Shown here: positions 35,856-47,393 of the stretch, one piece after another
How the letters are laid out: each line of letters starts with the position of its first letter
Position numbering within the stretch: the first letter of the stretch is position 1
DNA from: Paramecium sonneborni
Taxonomy: Eukaryota > Ciliophora > Oligohymenophorea > Peniculida > Parameciidae
Assembly (NCBI GenBank): GCA_905182985.1
Contig: CAJJDN010000009.1
Coordinates: 730,629 to 794,628 of the forward strand
Direction of reading: 5' to 3'
Length of the DNA: 64,000 nt
Made by a program: the position numbers and the translations under genes
Notes under the pieces: model-generated
What the model was told of the DNA's origin: nothing
Databases searched by the model: none
Seen by the model: the letters and a program-made list of their open reading frames with translations, nothing else

Positions 35856-35939
35856 TCTCTATTTTGAGAAGAAGTATTGTAAACCTCTTTTCATTAAATT
35901 TAATTACAGTATAATATTTATTGGATATTAATTTAAATT

Positions 35940-37481
35940 ATGGAAGGTATCATAACTTAATTTGGTATTTTATTCCTTCTTATAGCTTTGTTCACTTTTG
36001 AAGGACTATTCAAATTAGTGCCATTATATTCTATCATAGCTGAAATTTATTCATTGTATTTAGATAGCTAAAAGAATGCTCCTAAATAAAAAGAGATATC
36101 TAAAAATTAAAAATTCACATGGTAAGAATTGAAAAAGCATGACAATTAATCTTCTGCTTATGTAGCTATTAAAGGTAAAGTATATGATGTGACTTCATTT
36201 TTAAACAATCATCCAGGAGGAAGAGAATTTTTATTGTTGAATTGTGGAAGAGATGCTTCACTTGCATTTCAATCATATCATCCATTTTCAGAAAAACCTG
36301 AGAAATTACTGGAGAAGTATTTGATTGGAGATCTAATAACAACAGAATGGCCAACTTTCAAACCTGATTCTGGATTTTATAAGGAATGTTCAGATAGAGT
36401 TAAGAAATATTTTGAATCCAAAGGAATAAATCCAAAGACTCCAATCCCAGGATTAATGAGAGCTATTCCTTTATGGATCTGTTTCTTTTATACATTTTAT
36501 TTAACATTCATAGATGATTCATTTTGTTTATGTAAAAGAATTTTAATAGGCACAATATTTGGTATTTTATAGGCATTAAATACATTACATTTAATGCATG
36601 ATGCATCACATGGAGCAGTTGGAAATAATGAAAAATGGTGGTGGTTCTTTGGTAGAATGACATTAGATTATATTTCAGGATCATCTATGGTAGCATGGTA
36701 AAATTAACATGTAATTGGACATCATTAATATACAAATATAATGGGATCAGATCCAGATATTCCATAATCAAAAGAAGGAGATGTTAGAAGACTTGTAAAA
36801 GAATAAATCTGGTGCACTATGTATAAATATTAACATTTATACATGCCCGTTCTATATGGTTTATTATCTCTTAGATCTAGATATTATGATGTTTTTGAAA
36901 TATTCTTAAAGGAAACAGATGGACCAGTTAAAGTTAATCCTATTTCTTTATAAGATAAATTGAGATAAGCTAGTAGTAAATTACTTTGGCTATTTTGGAG
37001 ATGTTATTTGCCTATTTTTGTTTTTGGAATGACATAATTTTAATTTTGGTTTCTTTTTATTTATGTAGAATTTATAACTGGATATTGGTTAGCTATAAAC
37101 TTTTAAGTTTCTCATGTTTCAGATGAAGCTGAATTCTTCTATAATAATATGGATAAAGTAGCAAAGAATGGTACAAATGAATAATGGCCAATTGAATGGG
37201 CAATTTTATAAATTAAGAGTTCAGTTGATTATAGTCATGGTAATTGGTTTATGACATATCTATGTGGAGCTTTAAATTATTAAGTTATTCATCATTTATT
37301 TCCTGGAGTGAGCTAATATTTATATCCAGAAATTGCTCCTATAGTTTTAGAAGTTTGCAAAAAATACAATCTTAAGTATAATCTTCTTCCTGGATTTAAA
37401 GAAGCATGGAATGGACATTTCAATCACTTAAAAAATATGGGTAAATTAAAAAAATTTGTTGGATTTGCTAAAATGGAATGA
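35940..37481 (+). CDS. Front-end fatty acid desaturase with N-terminal cytochrome b5 domain
   Basis: Acyl-lipid desaturase (delta-5/delta-6 type) of the ER. Intronless, 513 residues. A hydrophobic segment opens the protein, then a cytochrome b5 domain with the haem-ligand motif HPGGREF at residue ~89 and the distal QSYHPF. The desaturase part has histidine boxes HDASH (~219), QHVIGHH (~256) and QVIHH (~447); the Gln replacing the first His of the third box is diagnostic of front-end desaturases. Membrane pairs lie at ~175-210 and ~355-395. Length is normal. Electrons probably come from a b5 reductase such as the one encoded 750 bp away. Substrate position cannot be told from sequence. Confidence 0.95.
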
Positions 37482-37677
37482 TTTACAATTGAGAAATAAC
37501 AAATATTATAAATCAATTTAATTAAACATTTATTAAAAATTCTATATATTGCTTAATTGTTTACTTTATTAAAATTCATGATCTTGAAGAACCAAAACAA
37601 AAATATTTTCGATAAAGTACTTTAATATAGTAGTATATAATTTAGAATATATGTTAAATTCTCTTTGAATAGAAACA

Positions 37678-38023
37678 TCACCATGTAAGAATTATTTCTT
37701 TCGAAAACATTAGTGTTACTGGAGTTGCTAATACATTATTTATTCCTGCAATCACTTGAAATACAATAAATTTATAATAATTTTTTTGATTTAATCCTGC
37801 AGTCCAAATAATCAATAGAGGATCAATAATATATATGGTATTATACTTATATTAGAATTCTAATAATGCATCCAAGATATCCAAAAAAATGAAAGGAAGT
37901 CCTCACAGCATCTTTCTAAAGAAGAATCAATATCAATCCATATTCATATAAGATCTACGAACTATTTATTAATTAAGAATTATATGGAAAACTACATGTT
38001 GCTAATTCAACACTATATGTCAT
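37678..38023 (-). pseudogene. Remnant of a small membrane protein
   Basis: The minus strand reads MTYSVELATCSFPYNSQ from 38023, while the distal part is protein-like in a different frame (DALLEFQYKYNTIYIIDPL, then FIVFQVIAGINNVLATPV, ending ILTW then TGA 37678-37680). The two cannot be joined by an intron of legal size, and the second frame has three TGAs upstream of DILDALLEF. Two hydrophobic stretches suggest a membrane protein. Best read as a decayed gene between the desaturase and the transporter; a gene with sequencing errors is the alternative. Confidence 0.4.
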
Positions 38024-38081
38024 AAGTTAACTTTTTTTTAAAATGATTTATATGACTTTATAATATTAAATATATTATTAT

Positions 38082-39671
38082 TCATTTAACCCGTCTGTTT
38101 TGATATAATGCATAGTAACTCCAAACTACTAGAATGAGTCCTAAAAGTGACATAAAACCAAAAAGATTAAATGGTGCTATTTTACTCCAGTGATCCTAAA
38201 GAACTCCTCCTACAAAAGAACAGATTAATATGCCTAATACACTAAAAACATTAGCCAATCCTGAAATATATCTATTTTATAATTTATAAAATACCCTCTA
38301 AATTCAGTATAAGCATATTTATTGACAAAATATAATGCTCCAGTATACAATCCTGACATTCCACTTCCTAAAACTGACATAATTAAATAGGTATATGGAC
38401 TTTTTGGATTTGGAGCAAAGTTCATCAAAAAACATCCTATCATTGTTAGACTAAACATAGTAAATAGCAATTTATTTTTTGAGACTTTTTCAAATAAAAA
38501 ACCATAGAAGATAGCTCCTACCATAATGACTAAATAAGTAATTCCAGAAAGGGTTTAAGCCTATCAATTTATATATATTAAATATTAATACTTAAATACT
38601 AGCTTATTTATATGCTTCATCTCCATCTAAAGTATCATCAACATATTATTGACTCCATATTTATAATGATAAAGTGAGTAAAATAGAGTCTCCTCTTCCT
38701 AAAAAATTTGTCACATAACCTTAAAATATCCATATATTTTTTCCAGCTAATAAAGCAATCTTCATTGCAGCTCCAAAAGAGGATTCTTATTTAATTTAGT
38801 TTAGTGTTCTCACTTCTCCTTCATAATCAATATAATCAAAGTCTTCATGTTAAATTTATTTTAGATTCTAATATGGACATATACTTTTTTCAATTAAATC
38901 ATCTCTAAGAGGAGCATTTTTAAAGTTCTTTCTTTACTTTTTAAAATGTAACCCTTTTTTTAATCCTAAAGTATAAAGTAAACCAAGACAAAGGAAAGAA
39001 CATCCTACAACAACATAAGTAGTTTAGACTGAAAAGTTCTGAGTCAACAACTTAGTAATTACTGTTGCTGAAAACATTGCTCCAAAGGCTGCAAGAATTA
39101 CATTTATTGCTGAAGCTTTTCCTTTTGTTTCATCTAATACATAATCACCCAAAAAAGGTATTGTGGCTAAAGTTATTGCTCCTATTGCATATTGAATCTA
39201 GATAACATTTTATTTATTACTCTTGATATACAATATTAGGGATAAATGTCCTCTGCAAATCCCATACTGCATATTGATATTGCTGTTAAAATGATTCCCA
39301 TTTATAATACTGGTACTCTTCCAACTTTATCACTCATTATTCCAACTAAAGGAGCAAATAAGCATTTTGTTGCTATGTCTATAAGCAACATATATCCATT
39401 TTCTAAATTGAAATATATTCTTACACATTCCTGCATCTTTTGGATGGATTCCATATCTCTAATTAAATAACAAAGGTTAGAGACTCTCAACACTTACAAA
39501 AATAAATGTCATAACAAAATAGTGACATAAAGAACAAAAATAATTTGTGTATGATATGTCTGGATATAATTTAATCTTTCCTTTAAAAAGTGCTCTCTCT
39601 TTAGGACCATCTTCAGAAGATTCAACTTAATTCATAATTTTATTTAATACAAAATTATCATTTTATTTCAT
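38082..39671 (-). CDS. Major facilitator superfamily (MFS) transporter
   Basis: Twelve-helix secondary transporter, 496 residues. Introns at 39403-39424, 39198-39220, 38561-38591 and 38272-38294 (22, 23, 31, 23 nt) leave exactly 497 codons. A ~45-residue cytosolic N-terminus precedes TM1 (YFVMTFIFVSVESLQP). The loop 2-3 MFS signature is clear: GIMSDKVGRVPVLQMG (G-x-x-S-D-[KR]-x-G-R-[RK]). TM segments follow regularly, with a long polar central loop (residues ~245-300) and GYVTNFLGRGDS before the second half; the tail ends ALYQNRRVK. Substrate unknown. Ciliates have many such sugar- or drug-like MFS members, and no subfamily mark was seen. Confidence 0.9.
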
Positions 39672-39856
39672 AATATCATTTTATCTAATCAAAAACATTA
39701 ATCTAGTATGAGATTAAAGAAGAATTTATAAAATAATTCAAGATTTTATTATTTTTATACTTAAGCTATATGCCATCTGTTATAGTCTAATTTATTATAT
39801 TTCTTTTATTAATCTTATATCTGTAGGAAGAGTTACGAAAATATAAATATTAAATT

Positions 39857-40983
39857 ATGAAAGTTAGAAGTGGTTGTTCCTAATTCCCAACCCTCTTGCA
39901 AATACTTACTTATGTAATGTACATTTTAAATGTTATTATTACATACATTCATACTATAATTCTCGAAGAATATGTAACTTTAATCACCTTATTTAGATTG
40001 TACATTATATAATATTCTCTATTCTGGTTTCCATCTCATGTTATTTTTCTATAAAAACTACCATAAGTAATCCCACTGATAGTTATGTGATTCAATAATA
40101 AAAATTTAGAGGGTATATTTAAAATAATGACAAATTAGAGAAACTTTTGATTATGAAGAACATCACCTCACTTAATTTTGTGAACTTTGTATTGCTTATG
40201 TTAAAGAAACAACAAAACATTGTAAATAATGTAATAGGTAATTTCAAATTTCTATTAGATGTTGCGAAGACTTTGATCATCATTGTAGATGGATCAACAA
40301 TTGTGTTGGTGGAAAAAATTATAAATAATTTATAGGAATGATTTTATTTACATTCTTGATCCTATTACATTCCATGATTGTTAATGGAAGAGTTATAAAC
40401 TAATATAATAAATAAGAACTTAAAACCTTAACTGTAAATTTTCAATATATGATAGATATACTCTAAATAATAAAAGTCTATGTTTATCATAGCAGTTTTA
40501 TTTTTAGTTCTTGAAATAGTTGGTTCAATATTCCTATTATAATTAATTGTATTTCATGCATATCTTTATAAAAAAGGAATTACTACTTATGAATTCATTA
40601 TTCAAAGAAGAACTAAGTAAGTTTAGCCTTCTGAATTTAATATTATCAATAATTAAGATAGCAAAATGGATATTATTAAGAATAATAAAGAACAGGAAGA
40701 TTAATGTATTATGTTTAGAAAAGAAAAGGAAAAGCAAACGAGTTAAATTTATACTAATTCAGAGTTGATAAAAAAAGACGAATCTCTTTGTTCAATAAAG
40801 AAAAACAGTTAGTCTATATTGTAAAAGCGAAAACTTACATAAGGAGAGAGTGAAGATTCCCAAAAAGAAGGTGTTGTTAATTACTTCTCTCAAAGAATTT
40901 AATCAAATGTTGATTTTAAGTTATAAAATCGTTAATTAAATACTATTGAAATGAAGACACCAGAAATAACCTAATTTTAATGA
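39857..40983 (+). CDS. DHHC palmitoyltransferase
   Basis: Integral membrane S-acyltransferase that attaches palmitate to cysteine. Four introns (23, 26, 21 and 22 nt) leave 345 codons, 344 residues. Two N-terminal TM helices (QILTYVMYILNVIITYI, YIIFSILVSISCYF), then the cysteine-rich domain CELCIAYVKETTKHCKQCNRCCEDFDHHCRW read here in parts: CELC, HCKQCNRC, DFDHHC, INNCVGGKNY. The catalytic Cys is that of DHHC at ~40280. Two further TM helices follow (IGMILFTFLILLHSM and a Leu/Ile-rich segment near residue 205), then a ~120-residue polar cytosolic tail. Normal topology and length. Several neighbours have Gly2/Cys N-termini that are typical substrates, but no direct link is shown. Confidence 0.93.
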
Positions 40984-41029
40984 ATTACTTAAGTATAAAT
41001 AATTGACAAAATTATTTTGGTATTATAAA

Positions 41030-41994
41030 TCAAAATCTTTTTTCTATTAAAGCTTATTAACGCCAGCTTTCACTGAATTCATTCATTTAAGACATAAATT
41101 CATCTTGATACCCTCTAAGGACTTTGTTTTTTATTGGTTTAAGATTGATAGAAAACCCTTTTTTATAAATTGGTTAGTTTAATGTTGAAGGATCGACTTA
41201 GATAGAAATATATAATATAATTACCAAAAGGAAAAGAGTCTTCATCTGAACTATATTTAATTTGTTCTTCGTCTACTGCTTCATTCAAATCATGTTTTAC
41301 TTTACAGGTTTCCACATTATCCTAATATTAATTTTGTTTTTAAAATCCAATAATTTTATATTAATCTTTTTTTTTTAATCTGAGAGTATTTAAAATTTGT
41401 TAAAAGTCTTCGCTTCGAGTTCTATGTTATAATTAAATTAAACATTTTTATTTTTTAAGTTCCTAATTTTTTGTTTCCAACTCTTAAATTAGATTTAAAA
41501 CATGTTAGGATAAACTATCAATATCTGATTGAATTTTGTTTGCCAACTGCAAAAAACTTTTTTTTAGTTCAGAAAAAAGAACTATTTTTAAAGGTTATTC
41601 ACGTTGTTCCATTCTATCAAGAATTTGTAGAAATGAAGAGAAAGTGAATTCGTTATAATTGGCACATTCATTTGTTAAACTAGACTCAAGTACTTTACTT
41701 TGATAAGTGATACACTTACATATTTTTGAATTCTTAAAAGCTAGAAGCATCTTCAGATGTGTTATATTGTCTAATTCTTTTTGCTATTTTTTCTTTGATA
41801 GTAGAAACTACACTACTTTGATTAGGGGAGTACAATCCTGAACATACAGAACTGACTAATCGTTAGTGTAACTGAGAGTAATGATAGTTATTAGTTTTGG
41901 TAATTGAAAGATTGGGACTAGAACGATGAAAGTTCTTTTAGGATTATCTGTGTATTTTAGTAATAATCTAATCCATATGAGAAGACTTATTCAT
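41030..41994 (-). CDS. Coiled-coil protein, 304 residues
   Basis: Two introns (22 nt near 41702-41723 and 28 nt near 41198-41225) leave 305 codons. The first ~95 residues are Ser/Thr/Asn-rich. Residues ~105-215 are strongly helical with heptads (FLQILDRMEQREQPLKIVLFSELKKSF is represented by ELKKSFLQLANKIQSDI and LIQELETKNQELKKQK). A polar Asp/Glu patch (SSDEDSFPFG) and a short C-terminal segment (DEFMSQMNEFSESW) follow. No family recognised; probably cytoskeletal. Its ATG is only 10 bp from the opposing ATG of the cyclophilin-SYF2 gene, so the true start could be the next Met (residue 7). Confidence 0.7.
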
Positions 41995-42004
41995 TAATTT
42001 AATT

Positions 42005-43485
42005 ATGAGTAGATATCCATAAGTGTTTTTAGATTTTCAAATAGGTACTTCAGCAGCAGGAAGAGTGATTTTTGAATTGTTTAATGATGTAACTCCTAAA
42101 ACAGCTGAAAACTTTAGAGGACTATGTACTGGAGAATATGGTAATGTAGGAATGGCAAGAAAGACAAAGAAATTACATTATTTGAATACAAATGTATTTA
42201 GAATAGCAGATAATATGTTAATATAAGGAGGAGATATAATAAATAATGATGGAACTGGAGTAAAATAATTTAAAAATTTAGGGTGCATCAATATATGGTT
42301 AAACATTTGTAGATGAGAATTTTTCAAGAAGACATGCATGTGCAGGTTTATTATCAATGGCAAATAGAGGAAGAAACACAAATAATTCATAGTTTTTTAT
42401 AACATTAAAACCATGTCCACATTTAGATGGAAAACATGTAGTATTTGGATAAGTTATAGATGGAATAGAAGTTATTAAAAGAGTAGGTTAAGTACCTGTA
42501 GATATGTAAGATAGACCAAGAATTCCTGTTATTATTATTAATTGTGGCGAGGTTTCTGAATAAAAAAACTGGTTAATATGTGATCCTTTTAAAAAAGAGA
42601 TTATGGAAGAAATTCATAGAGAAAGATTAAAAGCATTATATGGATAAGAATATTTGGATGAATTAGATAAAGAAGAAGAGTAAAGAGAATTAGCATTGAA
42701 TCCTGAAAAGATTAAGTAATCTAATTAAGAAAATGAAGAAGAATAAAAGAAATAATTGTTAGTTGATGAATTATTAAAGAAATCTTCAGAAAATTAAGAA
42801 TAAGAAGAAGATGAAGAAGATTCTTAACAAATATTGTAATAATTTGAAGGAAAAGATTTTATGACTGAAAAACATAAATAGAGATATTTAGAATTGAAAA
42901 AAAAAATACAGTAATCTAAAGTATTAAATGATAAAGCAGTTTTAAATGAAGAAAGATAAAATACAGATGCCCAATATGATAAATATTTAAGAAAGAAAAA
43001 ATATCTTATGAAAAAAGAGGCAGAAAAATCAGAATTAGAATTTAAATAAATTGATGAAGATAAAGATTATTTAAATAGAATGTCTCTAAAACATGATGAG
43101 GAATAAGAAAAAAAAAAAGAATATTTTGGATGGGATGTATTTAATGAAGATGCTGTATATAATGCTTATAAGAAAAGATGTACTTCTTTAGCAAAAGATG
43201 AAGGAAAATATATATAATAAATGGGTATATTTATTTATATATAAGTTTTTAGAAAAAAATCAAGAATTCGTTCCTACAAATGAAGCTTTAGAAAGACTCA
43301 GTTCTGATATAACAAAATAATAAGAGAAAAGAAAAGAGTTTTCAAGAAGAAGAAGATTTAATGAAGATTAACCTGTTACTTATATTAATGAAAGAAATAG
43401 AATATTTAATAAAAAATTAGAGAGATTTTTTGGAGATTATGCTGCAGATATTAAAGCTAATTTAGAAAGAGGTACTGCATCTTGA
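42005..43485 (+). CDS. Cyclophilin-SYF2 fusion protein (spliceosomal peptidyl-prolyl isomerase)
   Basis: Introns at 42260-42281 (22 nt) and 43225-43252 (28 nt) leave 477 codons. Residues ~1-180 are a cyclophilin domain: [54 protein letters not shown]. The active-site Arg and Gln are kept, but the usual GFM and Trp positions differ, so isomerase activity may be weak. A ~100-residue Glu/Gln-rich linker follows. The C-terminal ~200 residues are SYF2/p29-like ([56 protein letters not shown]), a Prp19/NTC-associated splicing factor. Both halves are normally separate spliceosome proteins. The frame runs through with no stop between them. Confidence 0.9.
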
Positions 43486-43512
43486 TAAAAATGTATATTA
43501 TATTTTACAAAT

Positions 43513-45284
43513 ATGGGTCAAAAATTAAATAAATATTAAAATGCAATAAACTTCTTAAAGAAACCTCTTGTTGACTAGTCCTATAAAGTATTAAAATTCC
43601 ATTAAATTCAATTAAACTCCGGATGAAACAGGAAAATAGAAGCAATACTTTATTAAAGATAAGGAAGCCATGTTTGAAGAAATTTAATCTCTCAAATAAA
43701 GCAAAAATGAGTTGTTTATCAATTTAAAAAAGCTTTAAGCTTAAGTTCAATATTACAAGAAAGAAGCTATGTACAAGGAAGAAAGCAGTCCACTCAAAAG
43801 TTCATCCAGATTCAAACAATTATATTAAGAGAGAATTGCTATTCTAGAGGTTTTTATAAATAAAATTCTAAGCAAGAAAATTCTAAATTGCATCAACAAT
43901 TAGAAGAAATATAAACGTTTTTGAACTAGCTTAAAAATCCATTAGGTCAATCTAATTTAGAACTATTTTCCTTGTAATTATAAAATGATAATGAATAACT
44001 GACTTAATTGTTAGAAGAAAAATAAAATGAAATTGAAGAACTTAAAGTATTATTATTTATTATTCTAAGAAAACAAACAACAAATTAACAATCAAATTTA
44101 ATGCTTCACAAATTCAACAAAATAAACTTAAAGCACTTAATAATTAATTATTAATAGATATTAATGATTTGAAGAAAAAATAACATCTTTATGAAAGTAG
44201 AATTTCTTAAAAAGAAATTCCTAGAGTAGATGAAAAAATTTAAATTGAATTAGAATAAATGAAAATAGAAATAAGAAAATCTTAACAATAATTGAAATAA
44301 CAAGAACAATCTTTTGCTAATTAATTATAATTAGAATAAGAAAAATTTGAGAAATTAGAAAAACGAAATAAAGAACTTTAGAAAAGTATTATATTTTTGG
44401 AAAATATGTATGAATAGGAAAAAGTTAATTATTAATAATTATAATAATCATAAAAATTTATAAGAAGAACTGTGATCCTTAAATCCATTTAACCAGAAGA
44501 ACCGGAAAAATATATTGAATAAGAAACTAAACTGAGAAAATTAGGTTAAATTGAAAAAAGTGAAATTTTACCAATTGCTAAGAAAGTTAGATTAAATCTA
44601 TTAGCCTAATAAATTTCTTTAAAATAAGTTGAAGAATATCTTCTTACTAATGAGACTCTAACATTATTATAATTGGAAGAGAATTTAAGTTGTCATGTTT
44701 TTGGATTGACTGAAGATGAAGAAATTTCATAATTGGCTACTTATTTAGCAGATCTTGAAAATGAAGAAGTCGAAACAACAGCTCTAAGGGTAAAAAGTAT
44801 TTTTAAGAATTTAATGGAAAATTATACAATATTGAGTAAAAATGAATTATAAGCTATCAATTAAAGTATTTCAATTAAACGAACTTAAATTAATGAATAT
44901 TTGACAAAGAAATATCCATAGATATTTACAAGTGGTTATATTAGTATTGATGTAAAATTATTTATAATTATTAAGCAATATTTGGAAACCTTATAGAATC
45001 TAGAAGTTTCATTAAGTAAAAATGAAATAGATCATTTAACTGCTTTGATTACTAAGTAAAATAGATAACCAAGAGTACTATTATAATAAATTCATGCTCC
45101 TTTCTTTATTTGTAATGAGCCTACTTCTGATGACGATGATTCAAGCTTTCATTAACCTGTACCATAATTACATAATCCTATGTAATTATCAGATGATGAA
45201 GAATAGTTGAGTGCTTTAGACATTAAAATGTGTAATTCATAAGAGTTAAGAAAAAAGAGTCATACTGAACTCCCTTAATTTTGA
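43513..45284 (+). CDS. Long coiled-coil protein, 568 residues
   Basis: Introns at 43570-43588 (19 nt, the shortest in the window), 43850-43872 and 44047-44069 (23 nt each) leave 569 codons. Residues ~45-330 are almost continuous heptad helix (LKQSKNELFINLKKLQAQ, LNNQLLIDINDLKKKQ, LEQEKFEKLEKRNKEL). The ~220-residue C-terminal region is more globular and acidic (LTEDEEISQLATYLADLEN, EPTSDDDDSSFH). MGQKLNK at the start could allow myristoylation. No family recognised; the fold suggests a basal-body, kinetodesmal or vesicle-tether type protein. It follows the cyclophilin gene by 27 bp and precedes another coiled-coil gene by 17 bp on the same strand. Confidence 0.8.
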
Positions 45285-45301
45285 TTCTTTATATATATAT
45301 A

Positions 45302-47040
45302 ATGGAAAATCGTTTAGAAAAAAATGTCAACAAATTGATCGAACGCTATAAAAAAACCAGCCAGTAAATAGACTAAATAATTTAACCAGAGTAAATTATT
45401 TCTCAACCAATTACTCTCTATTAAACAAGATCTCGACAAAGCAGAACTAATTTTAATGATGAGTAATCTTAAATCATCACATAATAGGGAGAGTTCATCA
45501 AGAGAAAAAAAGAATCATTCCATCGAATAGATAAGTAGATTAAGAGAAACCTTAAATGCTAAAGAATTGTAAGAAAAGGAAAAATAAGAAAGATTGAAAA
45601 TTTTAAGTAAAGAATTAAAAGTACTGTTTTTATTTTATTTAGATGACTCTAAAAGATTATATGTAAGCAAATAAAGATTTGGAAGTTAAAGTTAATCAAA
45701 GAGATAAACATATCAAATAATTAGAATTTGAATTAAAATCTATTTAAGATTCTTTCTCTAAAGTAGAAAATAATGTTAGAGAGACTAAATTAAAGAGTGA
45801 AGGTTAAGAAAAACTTATTGAAGAGTTATAATAATAAAGTCATGTATCACATCAAAAATTAATATTGAAAAAAGATAAAATATAATCACTTAAAGAATAG
45901 CTTAAACATTTAGAAGCTTAATTTGATGATTAAGGATAAAATTTTGGTAAAGAATTAGAAAGAGTTTAAAAATTATGCGAAGATTTTTCATCTGAAATGT
46001 ATAATTTAATAATAGTCGTTAGCAAAAATTAAGAAGCATAAAATAGCGAATTAGAATAAGAAAAAATTTAATTGTTAGATGAGATTCAATAAAAATAAGC
46101 TTAAATTAAATATTTTGATTCATTAGTGTAGGATTTTCGTTTTAGAGATGAAGACAACTAAAAATAGATTGACTATTTAAATTAAGAGTTACAATATTAA
46201 AAAGCATAAACTTAGTAATATGTAATAAAATTTGAAGAATGTTAAGAAAAACTAAAATCAGTTTCTGAAAGTACATAAGCAGCTGTTTTTAAATATGAAT
46301 AAGAATTAAAAAAAAAGAATGATTAATATTAAGACATAATAGATAAAAAGAAAAAAAAGCTTAGTGAATAAAAACTTAGAATTGAATAATTACAATAGAT
46401 AATATCTGATATATAAAAAAAATTAGACAACGACGATAAAAATATTTAGATATAAGATTATGAGCTTAAGAAATTATAACAAATTAAGAATGAATTTAAA
46501 CAGATTAATGACTAACAAACATAGAAATTATATAATAACGAAGAAAAAATTTAATAATTACTTTTAGAATTATCAGAATAGAAATAAATTAGTTCAAATT
46601 TATTAAGTCAAATTAATTAAATGGAACTTAAATCTAATTCGGATGAAAGAATTATTGAATAAGTAAAGTGTATTTTTTATGATTAGCTTAAAGATGATAT
46701 TAAAAACTTATCTGATTCACTTATTTAAATTTAAGATTACAATAAAAGCTTAGAATAAGAACATTTAGATCATAAATTATAACATGAAAAATAAATGGAT
46801 GAAATTGAGAAAAAGATTGACAATTTAGTTGAAGTTGCCTAAAATGCAAAGGAAGAATTAAAAGAATAAAAATAAAGAGAACATGATCTAAAATTAAAAT
46901 TAAAATTATAAGAATCTGAGACTGAAAAATAATAGCAAAAGAGTTAGAAATACAAGTAATAATTGTAAAATCTTCGATAGACAATAAAAAATGTAAAAAA
47001 TGCTATAAATTTAGTAGGAAGAGAAATTTAAATAATATGA
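45302..47040 (+). CDS. Long coiled-coil protein, about 562 residues
   Basis: Introns at 45364-45391 (28 nt) and 45621-45642 (22 nt) leave 563 codons to TGA 47038-47040. Apart from the first ~40 residues, the whole protein is coiled coil, extremely rich in Gln, Lys, Glu and Leu (NKDLEVKVNQRDKHIKQLE, LKKDKIQSLKEQLKHLEAQ, KLSEQKLRIEQLQQ). About one codon in seven is TAA or TAG, so under the standard code no ORF survives. A coding-like tail (EELHNQQKLKVLEDIQ) continues past the stop to about 47160 in the same frame, so an unrecognised intron may extend the protein by ~25 residues. Confidence 0.78.
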
Positions 47041-47393
47041 TTGTTAAACTTAATAGTTTCCAATTTAATCTTAAAAATAGGAAGAATTGCATAATTAATA
47101 AAAATTAAAAGTTTTGGAAGATATTTAGTCATTAATCAAATTACATAGAAAAATTTGAATATGAGCTTTAATATATATTTATAAAATAATAAAAGTTTTA
47201 TGCTCTGATAATAAAAAAATTAGACTATATTTCTAAGTTAATAATATATTTTTAACTTTGATTTTGATGCTTCGTAATACATTGAATTATTAATGTGTCT
47301 TTTAATTACTATAAAATTTTTATACTAACATTACAGAATAAATCTTGGAATTTATTTAATGATTAAACAATATTAAAATTTACAAAAGGAAAA
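47041..47393. other. Intergenic, with a possible 3' exon at the left edge
   Basis: The first ~120 bases look like a continuation of the coiled-coil gene (see that entry). The rest is AT-rich with no coding look and should contain the promoter of the gene at 47394. Confidence 0.4.

Noticed and set aside
37678..38023. TGA read as tryptophan (mitochondrial or mycoplasma-like code)
   Set aside because: Reading TGA as Trp gives a pleasing frame here, but the same frame uses TAA as a sense codon and all neighbours end in TGA; a relic gene is the simpler explanation.
39246..39470. 74-residue plus-strand ORF
   Set aside because: Antisense of the MFS transporter, whose D-K-x-G-R motif is on the minus strand.
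46721..46984. 87-residue minus-strand ORF
   Set aside because: Antisense of a Gln/Lys/Glu-rich coiled coil.
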